A DNA stretch of 64,000 nt from Limnanthes douglasii subsp. nivea (lineage: Eukaryota; Streptophyta; Magnoliopsida; Brassicales; Limnanthaceae), in NCBI GenBank assembly GCA_036936605.1, contig JAUPFV010000002.1, positions 202,949,273 to 203,013,272 on the forward strand. The letters are read 5' to 3'. The notes under the pieces were generated by a model. The model saw only the letters and a program-made list of their open reading frames with translations, had not been told where the DNA came from and did not search any database. Below are positions 45,402 to 54,784 of this stretch, piece by piece (position 1 is the stretch's first letter; each line of letters opens with the position of its first letter). The position numbers were made by a program, and so were the translations under genes.

Positions 45402-47159
45402 ACTTCCTGCACAAACACAAATTAGTTGGAGTATCACAAACTTTGCATCACAAGCTGCGAATTTAATGTATTATCAGTTAAACTGTCACAAATAATTCGC
45501 ATGAAAATCTTCGAATTTCATGTATTATAAGTTAACATGTCACACAATTCGCATGACAAGCTGCGAATTGCCTATATATGAATATTGTTTTTACAGACAA
45601 TTCGCAGTCTGGGCTGCGAATTGTTTGTAAATAAACGACATGAAGATTGAAGTGAGCTGCGAATTGCTTGTATAATGGGTGATCAGGATGCGAACTGTTC
45701 TACTTTTTACATGCACGTTGCAGGGATCTGGGAATTATTGAACAAACACCAAAATCAACAATCAACTACCTAATGCACATCTAACATACATAATAGTTTT
45801 CAGGAAAGTATTAGCATTATGCAACTAAACTTCTACCCTGCCTTCGACGATAAACCCAGAAACTGAGCAACTATCGTCAGTAGATACTTCATTCCAGTAT
45901 AAAAAGCAACGCCTATCGTCTGGTGGTTTCTAAAATTAGACGTTTGGGTTTGTTTAGGGTGATAGGAAGGTGGAAAAAGTGGGTTCGAACTGAAAAATGG
46001 GTATGTATAGTCGAGGGGTATTTTTGTCCAATTTATTAGTCGAGGTATTAAGTAACACTATCTAAATTTTTTGATAGTGCCGGGTAATAAGATAGTTGAG
46101 TGGGTATTTTCCGGTACTTTTGTTTTTTATATATATAACAAAAACAAATTGTTCTTATAAACAACAACTGGTTTTTTTTATAAAAGAATGAATAATATAA
46201 TTGATTTTTGTTAATCAAAATATTTAAGAATAAAATTTTTATTACTGTTATATAATTGTAATATTGAACTATTTTTAATCATAATACAAAATCATTCATT
46301 CATATTTTTGAAGGATAAATTTAATTTTTATAATTAAATATAATTTTTTGTTAGATCTCAAAATAATCATATATCTAACAGAATTTAAAAGAGAATCGGC
46401 GAAGTTTATATTGACAACAGAATAAAAAATCAGAACGGTGCGTGATTAATTTTAGTTTTAAAAAAATTAAAGATTAAATTATATAAAAAGTATTTTGTTT
46501 TTAGAATAATTTATATATACTAAATGTATATTTATTAATAATTTAGCTTTAAAATAAAGGTGGATTAGAAACTATAACAATAGTATTAAAAAATATTATA
46601 TATATTTTCTAAAATCATAAAAAAATAAATATGCATTTTTAAAATAAATGAGGCTTTTGATATATCGTATAGGAACCTACTTTTTGTTAAAAAAAAATAG
46701 GATAAAACTTTTAAAAGGAGAGATAAAACAAAGATTGAAATTTGTGAAATATAAGAAAACAAAATGTAAATTTCAACTCATACAAAATTAGTAATAGACT
46801 AGCTAACACGGCAATGTTTCACTAGGTTGAACCAACCATATAATACTAGGTTTGGCTAAATTTGATATTAAGAAAGAGTGGTACAACTATTTTGTGTTTT
46901 ACAATTATATTAGAAAACAATGCACTAATAAGATCAGAATATATATATATATATAAATTTTGTTCATTATTAATTATGATAAACTAACGTTCATTTTTAA
47001 ATTTAAATATATATAACATTAAGATATAAAAGTCAGATTCTTTATTAAATCCAAAGTAGAACGGTTATTATTATTTTTAAAAAGTTATTTTTTGGCTTCT
47101 CGTTTGTTAATGTTTGTTAGACCGATTAAATTTAAATTTACTATTTTTATTTTATTTTT

Positions 47160-47236
47160 TGGAGGGACTCGAATTCATAACTTTTGGTCACAAGCATGCA
47201 TACTCAACCAACTCAGCTACCCCTGAGGGTAATTTG
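47160..47236 (-). mobile_element. SINE head fragment (second copy)
   Basis: The minus strand reads GGGGTAGCTGAGTTGGTTGA and ends GAATTCGAGTCCCTCC, the same A-box/B-box tRNA-like head as the SINE at 33209-33423. The body is missing or unrecognisable on the left. Confidence 0.7.
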
Positions 47237-47397
47237 AATTATATATATATATATGTTTTTTAATTGATTTTCACACGATGAATCATTTAATTAATTTTCA
47301 CGTATAAACCACAAAAGGTGACATGTTCAAACTAAAAAATTTAATTGATTTTCACGTATAAACCACACAAGGTGACATGTTCAAACTAAAAAAGTGT

Positions 47398-47465
47398 TTG
47401 TAGAAGGACTCGAACTCATAATTTTTTGTCACAAAAGTGTCTTACATCACCAACCCGACTAGTAT
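47398..47465 (-). mobile_element. SINE head fragment (third copy)
   Basis: The minus strand reads TAGTCGGGTTGGTGATGTAAG and ends GAGTTCGAGTCCTTC, a more diverged tRNA-like head with the same box spacing. Confidence 0.55.
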
Positions 47466-47647
47466 AGAATAAACTTTGTTTTTTAATTGATTGATTCTTT
47501 TATTTAGATAAATAAACTGTTAAATTTATGAACATCTCATGGTGGTAATCATAATTTTAGATAGTTATATTGGTTTACATACATTTTTTATATAACATAA
47601 AGTTATTGTGAAACTACGACATACAAGTAAATGCGAAACTAGTTGTT

Positions 47648-47841
47648 ATTAAAATCCAACACAAAGCCCTTTCTTGTAGATGTTATTTCTCCTCTTCTTT
47701 CATCTCTTCTGGTAACTTATTCTCCACAGCCTTCCACAGCCTTTGCAGTACCAATGAAGATTTCAGTTTAATCTTCCACAATGCAAAGCTGGATCCCCCA
47801 TCAAGTTTTTCAATAATGTATTCTGTTGCTGTAGACGCCAT
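47648..47841 (-). pseudogene. Truncated gag start of the second copia 2 copy
   Basis: ATG at 47839-47841 begins the same protein as at 51876 (MAS-T...KYIIEKLDGGSSF). It reads through KIKLKSSLVLQ without the stop present in the right copy (TAA at about 51796). It ends at 47648, where similarity to the right copy stops. Confidence 0.8.
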
Positions 47842-47897
47842 TGTGAAACCCTAATTGTAAAAGACCTAATTTCACCACGTGGCTCTGATACCAATTT

Positions 47898-48130
47898 TGT
47901 TATTAAATACTATGCAATTATCAAAATGGCTCAAGCACAGAAGATATGTGAAGGACAAACTTGAATGAACACAAGATTTAACGTGGTTCGACAATTGTCT
48001 ACGTCCACGGGCGCCGCCAGAGAAAAGAGTTTCACTATGATAGAAAAGGTTATAGATTTCAGATTGTGTTCTGTGTAGTCCTAGTAGTCTATTTATAGGG
48101 AATTAATAGATTTACTAGACAGTGGGCCTA
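47898..48130 (-). repeat. Truncated LTR of copia element 2 (left)
   Basis: It matches 51933-52170 closely, starting TGTTATTAAATAC next to a PBS (47881-47893). Similarity ends abruptly at GTGGGCCTA, after which RNase H coding sequence follows. Confidence 0.85.
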
Positions 48131-51100
48131 TCCAAGCCCAAATCTGCCACCAAACCTTGCAACGATATTGTCTATTTAACTACTTATGTTACCTCCATGT
48201 ACCCTGCCTCTATTGTATACAAAGCTACAGTAGCTTGCAACTGTGCTTTCCAACTGATCGCACTCCCAGCTAGAGTAAAACATATCCTGTCAGAGATCTT
48301 CTTTTATCCACATCACTTGCAAAATCAGAATTAACAAAACCAACCAATGATCCTGCAACATCATTCAGCGATTCACCACTATTGGTCTTGTTAAAATTTA
48401 AGCCAATGGTCACAGTATTCTTAAGATAATGAAGTATCCATTTCACTTCCTGCCAGTGTTCTTTCCCAGGACATCCCATGTACCTGCTAACTACACTAAC
48501 CGCATGTGAAATATCAGGACGTGTGCATACCATAGCATACATGATACTGCCAACTGCACTTGCATATGGAATCTTCGACATTTGTTCCAACTCAACATCG
48601 TCATTGGTCGCTCCTACTGCAGACAACTTGAAATGAGTAGCAAATGGAATGCTAACTGCTTTAACATCAAACATGTTGAATCATTGTAACACTTTCTCAA
48701 TATAACTTCTTTGATACAAGTGTAATGATCCTAAATTTATATTCCTGATAATCTCCATAGCAAGAATTTTCTTTGCTCTTCCCAGATCTTTCATCTCAAA
48801 CTCGGCACTAAGTTGTTTATTTAACTGCACAATGTGTGACATACTGTAAGGAGCAATAAGTATATCATCCACATACAACAACAAATAAACATAAGAATCA
48901 TCTGACATCTTTTGATGATACATACAACTATCATATGGACTCCTCGTGAACCCTTTTGACACCATAAATGTATCAAAACGTTTGTACCATTGTCTAGGTG
49001 ACTGTTTCAAACAATACAGTGACATTTTCAACAGACAAACTTTATCCTTCATATTAAGTTCGATAAATCCCTATGGTTGTCTCATGTAAATGTTTTCCTC
49101 CAATTCACCATGTAGAAACGCAGTCTTCACATCCAACTGCTCAAGCTCTAAATCTTGCAAAACTACTATGGCAAACAAAACTCGAATCGAACTATGCTTC
49201 ACCACTGGAGAAAACACTTCATTGAAGCTGATTCCTTCCCTTTGAGTAAAACCCTTAGCGACCAGTCTTGATTTGAATCGAGATGTCTCAACCCCTGGAT
49301 TACCTTCTTTTTTCTTGAACACCCATTTACTGCCTACTATCTTCTGTCCTTTAGGCAAGTCAACAAGCTTCCATGTTTGATTCTTATGAAGAGATTCAAT
49401 CTCTTCCCCCATAGCACCAATCCATCGATCTGCCTCTGAACTCGCTATAGCTTCTCTGTAGCTACTAGGTTCCTGCATCTCAACTTCTTCTGCAACTGAC
49501 AAAGCATATGCAACTAGATTCGCATAACTTTTTGGAAGTCTAATATCTCTTCTTTCTCTTCCCAATCTTATGCTATAAGGTTGTTGTTCTGGTTCAGGCG
49601 CATCATCGTCACTATCATCCGATGCTGACATTTCACCTCCTGATTCTGGATCCACCTCAGAACCACTTGAATTATTGGACCTGCTAGGAACTGATTCTAC
49701 TTCAAGCTCCACCTGTTTACTCACAACCGATTCTGATTCGACCATTTCTCTAACTTCCTTCTGACTGTCTATCGTAGCAAACTCATTAAAAGTAACGTCC
49801 CTACTGATGAGAAGACCAGGTACACCATAACCTATATCCCTTCACTTCAGTAGCATATCCTAGAAATATGCACCTCTTTGCCCTCGTCTCAAGCTTACCA
49901 TCTCTCACATGAGCATACGCAGGACAACCGAACACCCTCAAATATTCATAATCAGCCGACGATCCAGACCATATATCAAAAGGATTTTTACAATCAATAG
50001 CCGTTGATGGAGACCGATTCACCAAGTAACACACTGTATTGATAGCTTCAGCCTAAAAATATTTTCCTACATCGGAATGCGAGAGCATACTTCGTGCCTT
50101 GTCATAAAGCGTTATGTTCATTCTTTCTGCGACTCCATTATGCTGTGGTGTTCTAGAACAAGTGCGATGGCGCACTATTCCTTCAGCTTCGCAGAACTCG
50201 TTGAACTCACGATTGCAATATTCTAACCCATTATATATCCTAAGACGTTTGATATTTCTTCATGTTTACTTTTTAATCATCATCTTCCATTTGAAAAAGG
50301 TTGAATATACCTCATCTTTTGTTTTCAGAAAATAAACCCACACCCTCCTTGAATAATCATCAATCAAAGTCATGTAGTATCTGGCTCCGCTCTTGGATGG
50401 AATTCTGTTTGGTCCCCAAATATCTGAGTGAATGTAGTCCATTGTCCATTTAGTCTTTCTTACAGCCGATTTTCTGAATTTGACTCTAGTTTGTTTACCA
50501 AACACAGTGCTCACAAAATCCCAATGATTCTACTTTATACCCTTTCAAAAAATCTCTCTTTCCCAAAATAGCTAATCCTCTGTCATTCATGTGACCAAGA
50601 CGTCAATGCCACAACTTATTTTGATCCTGCCTACTTTGGCTATTACTCTCTGATGATGCTACTACAGCATCGCCCATAACAACACTTCCTGGAGAATATA
50701 AAGACCCTTATACAAACTGCCTTTCATGCATACCGTTGAGCCTTTTGTCACTTTGATTACACTGTCTTCTGCACGGTACTTGTAAATCCGAGAGTCTAGA
50801 GTCCCAAGAGAAATCAGGTTTCTCTTTAACCCAGGAACATGCCAGCACATCAAGATTCTTACAACCCCGTCAAACATTCTGATTCTGACGTTACCAATAC
50901 CACCAACAGTCAACGAATGATTGTTTCCTAAATAGACAGTTCCCTGCATTGGCTTGTAAGTATCAAACCACTTCTTGAACTGACACATGTGATATGTAGC
51001 GCCAATATCGAGTACCCAAGATTTTTTCCCAAAGTCTGAACTCACGGACAATACATCTCCTCTACCACTGTTTTCACTATCGTCAGAATCATTCAAACCT

Positions 51101-51876
51101 TCAATAATGTTTGCTGCATTTTCCTTTTGATTTCCCTTCTTACCATTCAGTTTCGGACAATCTCTCCTATAATGACCCTGCTCACCGCATTCATAACCGT
51201 TTGAGTGTTTTACCCTTGAATTGGACCTCCAGTTCTTCCTTCTTAAAGAACTCGCTTTTCTTCTAGATCTTCCCCTAGTCATAAGACCTTCCCCTTCAGC
51301 TTGATTGTCTGGCTGCAACTGTCTCATCTCCTTTGATTTTAATGCCCCTTTGACATCTCCTAGCGATAACTTATCCTTATCATACATAATGGTATCTACG
51401 AAGTTTTCATAGGGAGCTGGTAACGATCTCAATACAAACAAAGCTTGATCCTCATCCTTAATATTGATATCTAGGTTCTCCAACTCCATTATAATTGATT
51501 TAAAATTATCTAAGTTATATGTTATGGACATACTTTCTTTCAATCTGAAATCATACAAATGCTTCTTCAAGTATAATCGGTTTACTACTGATTTCTCTGA
51601 GTAAAGATCTCCTAGATTTTTCCATGCGCATGCAACAATCTTCTCACCACTAATCTCGCGGAACACATTGTCTTTCACACTCATTAAAATCCAGCAGAAA
51701 GCTCTTTCTTGAAGATCTTGTTTATCCTCTTCTTTCATCTCTTCTGGTAACTTATTCTCCACATCCTTCCACAGTCCTTGCAGTACCAATGAAGATTAAA
51801 GTTTAATCTTCCACAACGCAAAGCTGGATCCCCCATCAATTTTTTCAATCATGTATTTTGTTATTGTAGACGCCAT
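48131..51876 (-). pseudogene. Gag-pol polyprotein of copia element 2
   Basis: The start is at 51874-51876. Seen in order: UBN2-type gag (51789 to about 51250) with CGEQGHYRRDCP knuckle (YECGEQ: one Cys of the CCHC motif is intact); protease WVLDIGATYHMC, in which the active-site Ser of D-S-G reads Ile; integrase with HSDIWGPNRIPSKSG and VWVYFLKTKDEV (50440-50300); RT with EQLDVKTAFLHGELEE (49130s) and LLLYVDDILIAP (48880s); RNase H with SDFASDVDKRRSLTGY (48310s). A frameshift at about 48275 moves the frame to SAISWKAQLQATVALYT. The last recognisable residues GLVADLGLD touch the LTR junction at 48131. Stops occur at about 51796, 50660, 49800 and 49070. Confidence 0.88.
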
Positions 51877-51915
51877 TGTAAAACCCTAATTGCAAAATCC
51901 ATAATTTCACCACGT

Positions 51916-51928
51916 GGCTCTAATACCA
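51916..51928 (-). promoter_or_regulatory. Primer-binding site of copia element 2
   Basis: In element sense TGGTATTAGAGCC, one base off the initiator-Met PBS. The other copy at 47881-47893 is the canonical TGGTATCAGAGCC. Confidence 0.85.
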
Positions 51929-51932
51929 ATTT

Positions 51933-52241
51933 TTTTATTAAATACTATGAAATTATCAAAATGGCTCAAGCACAGAACATATGTGAATGACAAACTTGAA
52001 TGAACACAAGATTTAACGTGGTTCGACAATTGTCTACGTCCACGGGTGCCACAAGATAAAAGAGTTTCACTATGATAGAAAAGGTTACAGATTTCAGATT
52101 GTATTTTGTGTAGTCCTAGTAGTCTATTTATAAGGAATTAATAGACTTAATAGATAGTGGGCCTAATGGGCTCATAGAATCTTTTAGGAAAACCATCCAT
52201 TGTATTACAACTTGTCAATGACACAAAACTCATTCATAACA
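51933..52241 (-). repeat. 5' LTR of copia element 2 (right)
   Basis: The edge next to the PBS is TTTTATTAAATAC, where the other copy has TGTTATTAAATAC. The far edge is set at CATTCATAACA (TGTTATGAATG in element sense), giving TGTTAT/ATAACA inverted ends. No second copy of that edge exists in the window, so it is inferred. Confidence 0.7.
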
Positions 52242-52247
52242 AATTCG

Positions 52248-52498
52248 TGTTGGGAATATGGGTGTTATGAATTAGGGGTCCGGTCCGCATATTCCGCCTC
52301 CGTATATAAGTAAGAACAACACGATCTCAACACTAATATGATATTGTCCGCTTTTGCGCCCGAAGGCCCTCACGGCTTTGCATTTGGTCCACTACCAAAA
52401 GGCCTCATACTAGTTAAGATATGTTCTTACTTATATACTACTGATCTTTCCCATATCGAACCGATGTGGGATGTGGGACTTTGGTCGCCACCCTAACA
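52248..52498 (-). repeat. TRIM LTR, left
   Basis: It differs from the right copy mainly by an 11-bp insertion (CGATCTCAACA type) near 52310 and scattered substitutions. Confidence 0.85.
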
Positions 52499-52775
52499 AA
52501 TCCTCCTCTCGAACAAAGTACTACTTAGCCTCCTCTCAATTGACTTTCATCCGCTCACTCTAACCAGAAGTTGCTCCACCTGAGCAATAGAGCTTTTACT
52601 GCAGATCTATCTACTCACTCGATCATACTGCGCTTGTTCCTTAGCTCCACTATCCACTACAATTAAGTACCACCGCTTGATGAGTCATGGACGCTCCGAA
52701 CTAGGATGTATAGAGTAGATCGATCACCTTGAACATGGCTACTGGTTCATCATGTTCGACCTCTCGGATACCACG

Positions 52776-53015
52776 TGTTGGGAATATGAGTGTTATGAAT
52801 TAGGGGTCCGATCCGCATATTCCGCCTCCGTATATAAGTAAGAACAACACTAGTATGATATTGTCTGCTTTGGCGCCCGAAGGCCCTAACGGCTTTGCAT
52901 TTGGTCCCCTACCAAAATGTCTCATACTAGTTGAGATATGTTCTTACTTATATACTACTGATCTTTCCCATGTCGAACCAATGCGGGATGTGGGACTTTG
53001 GTCGCCACCCTAACA
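52776..53015 (-). repeat. TRIM LTR, right
   Basis: Same ends as 52248-52498. Both copies contain TATATAAGTAAGAACAAC near the left edge and GTGGGACTTTGGTCGCCACC near the right edge. Confidence 0.85.
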
Positions 53016-53379
53016 CTAGTGTTAGTGCGAAGTCTGAAACGAAAAATAAAAATACAATATGAAACTAAAAAAAATGCCAAAATGCGAAATCAAAAATAAA
53101 TACGAAACTAAACTTAACTAAGCTCAAAAAAAAAGTTTAAAACAATTCATTCATTTTAATTTAGTTTAATTCATCTTGAAAAAAATTAATGGTACTTTGG
53201 AATTTCATTTCTGAATTACGGTTTAAAAATATAATTTTTTTAAAATTATAACAAAAAAACAAAAAAAAAAACTTATAGATATAATATTTTTATAAAACAT
53301 GATATTTTTTGGTAAAAATATGATTTAAATAAATATTAACAACTTGTTTTTTTAAATACTAGTGTGATTAAACTTCTAA

Positions 53380-54560
53380 CGATATTTTATAGGAAGACTT
53401 ACCATTTAAGACTGATCCAACAAAACCTATTAAGAATAAAGACCTAAAAACCTAAACTACCCTCCCATATAAAATTCAGTAAGCAACTTTTCTTTCTTTA
53501 ACTTTTTTTTTAATTTAAAATTTTAAAGGTTCATATCTTTTAAACTATAACTCGAAAAAAAATCGAAAATACCATTGGTTTTGTTTTTTTAAGACGAACA
53601 AAATTAGTACCACTCATGATATGTTTTGAATTGTTTTAAAAAAAATATTTACACATGTTTCTCAGTATACGGTTTCACATCTGGTGGGCTTGTTTCGCAT
53701 CTAGCACTAAGCAATTTAAACAGGTTTCGCATCTAGCAAGACAAAAAAGGTTTCATATCTAGTAAAATAAATAAGGTTTCGCATCTATCAAAACAAAGAA
53801 GGTTTTGCATCCTCTTCGTTTACCCTATAAATTTGAAAATTTTAAAAGTGTGTATCTTTTAAACCGTAACTTATAAAAAAAATCTAAAAATACCGTTGGT
53901 TTTGTTTTTTTAAAACGAACAAAAATAGTACCACTTATGATATGTTTTCAATTTTTTTAAATTTTTTTTAAAGAACAAATAACGTTTCGCATCTATCAAA
54001 ATCATGTTTTGCGTCTACTATTCTAGAAGAATTGAACGTTTCACAACTATCAGTACGTACAAACACAAACCTTTCACATCTCCTTTCCCTGGACCGTTTC
54101 ACTCGAGAAGTAAATTTCAGAAAATCAAAAGCATACTAAAATCGACGAAAAACTAAATGAAATACGAAAAATAAACTATATTAGTAACGTAAAAGCCATG
54201 TAAATACAAAAATCAGAAACAAAAACAGATCTCGAGTACCCATAGTATTCTGAAATCAAAATTCGATTTACGATACACAAATTAACCTATCTAAACATAT
54301 ATCCAAATCAAATTTCGAAATCAACTAAAAACACAACAAAAAACATACGAAAACAAAAAAAACACACTAAAAAATGAAGAATCGCCTAAAAGTTAGAACG
54401 GTTCTATTCACGTAACGAAAGAAATAAAATTGGGGAAAATAGTGAACTAGAGATTTAAAAGTTTTTTTATATAAATGTTTAAGGGTATTTAAGAAATCAG
54501 TGTCTTAAATGTTAAATATTTGACTAAAAGGGATCTTTACACAAAAAACATGAATATATA
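53380..54560. repeat. Repeat-rich AT DNA, possible decayed transposon with TTTCGCATC array
   Basis: No coding sequence is seen. A block of about 120 bp (53524-53645) recurs at 53840-53965 (shared phrase TTGGTTTTGTTTTTTTAA, then ACGAACAAAA and GTACCACT(C/T)ATGATATG). Between and after them sit copies of a short unit GGTTTCGCATCTA(G/T)CAA (53671-53812, 53986-54100). CATTTAAGACTGAT near 53403 and its inverted partner ATCAGTGTCTTAAATG near 54497 could be end repeats, but this is weak. Confidence 0.5.
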
Positions 54561-54764
54561 TATTTTAAATGGATAATAGTTAGGGTTTTGCGTCTTGATA
54601 GGGTTATAAAAAAAGGAATATTTTAAATATAATATTTTAAAATAAAATAAAAATTATACTTAGTTTTTTTACCATTAACAAAATAAAATTAAAAAAGAGT
54701 AAGATTGGCAACATTGTCTCTCTTCATCGGATTTGAGTTGTAAAATTTCAATGGAAACAAATTT

Positions 54765-54784
54765 CAAGCGGTAGTCTTTATTCA
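54765..54784. repeat. 20-bp target-site duplication (left) of LINE
   Basis: CAAGCGGTAGTCTTTATTCA matches 56781-56800 with one mismatch. Confidence 0.85.

Larger units (their letters stand above)
35677..45620. repeat. Dispersed ~20-nt quasi-palindromes TTCGCAT-N6-ATGCGAA throughout the MULE
   Basis: At least twenty copies of a hairpin word, arms TTCGCA(T/G) and (A/C)TGCGAA around a 6-8-nt centre, occur only in introns and intergenic parts of the MULE. Full copies include 35677-35696, 35729-35748, 35818-35837, 35904-35923, 36020-36039, 37328-37347, 37466-37485, 37520-37539, 38909-38928, 39079-39098, 40755-40788, 40820-40839, 40889-40908, 41919-41950, 41980-42040, 42923-42950, 42978-43005, 44066-44085, 45548-45567 and 45601-45620. 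Many half copies (GATGCGAA) lie between, for example in 40090-40340 and 44090-44360. The transposase exons at 36119-37268 and 37690-38570 contain none. Confidence 0.9.
34945..46123 (+). mobile_element. Mutator-like element (MULE) with transposase and Ulp1-type cargo
   Basis: The element has a MURA-like transposase (plus) in its left third and a long DUF1985/Ulp1-like gene (minus) in its right two thirds. The ends form long imperfect inverted repeats: left GTACTTAAAGTACTCACTCA... and the reverse complement of the right end GTACCGGAAAATACCCACTC..., both followed by CAACTAT and by TTAATACC(C/T) further in. TTTTTATAT at 34936-34944 and again at 46124-46132 fits the 9-bp Mutator duplication, though it is AT-rich. 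The architecture matches the Ulp1-bearing MULEs of plants (Kaonashi type). About 11.2 kb. Confidence 0.82.
46133..47647. other. AT-rich DNA with two SINE head fragments
   Basis: Apart from the SINE pieces listed separately, nothing is recognised. A duplicated phrase (AATTGATTTTCACGTATAAACCACA near 47286 and 47343, each followed by AGGTGACATGTTCAAACTAAAAAA) forms a direct repeat of about 55 bp. Confidence 0.6.
47648..52241 (-). mobile_element. Rearranged Ty1/copia retrotransposon (copia element 2) with tandem truncated copy
   Basis: In minus orientation: 5' LTR (51933-52241), PBS, gag-pol, truncated LTR (47898-48130), then a second PBS and the first ~65 codons of another gag (47841 to 47648). 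Two elements thus share the left LTR, and the second is cut off inside gag. Pol is joined directly to the middle of the left LTR without a polypurine tract, so the end of RNase H and one LTR edge have been deleted. Stops and frameshifts are frequent. Confidence 0.88.
52248..53015 (-). mobile_element. TRIM-like miniature LTR retrotransposon
   Basis: Two direct repeats of 251 and 240 bp (52248-52498 and 52776-53015) begin TGTTGGGAATATG and end CACCCTAACA. They flank a 277-bp non-coding middle. In minus orientation a PBS-like TGGTATCCGAGA lies directly inside the right repeat (about 52761-52774), and a purine run GAGAGGAGGATTT lies directly inside the left repeat (52499-52511). It encodes no protein, as for terminal-repeat retrotransposons in miniature. 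The 5 bp on each side (ATTCG and CTAGT) do not match, so no target duplication is confirmed. Confidence 0.8.

Noticed and set aside
35677..45620. Regularly recurring palindromic repeats as a CRISPR-like array
   Set aside because: Spacing is irregular (tens to thousands of bases), centres vary, arms are interrupted by exons, and the genome is clearly a plant nucleus.
52248..53015. Cassandra element (TRIM with 5S rRNA in the LTR)
   Set aside because: No 5S rRNA-like internal control region is visible in the repeats.
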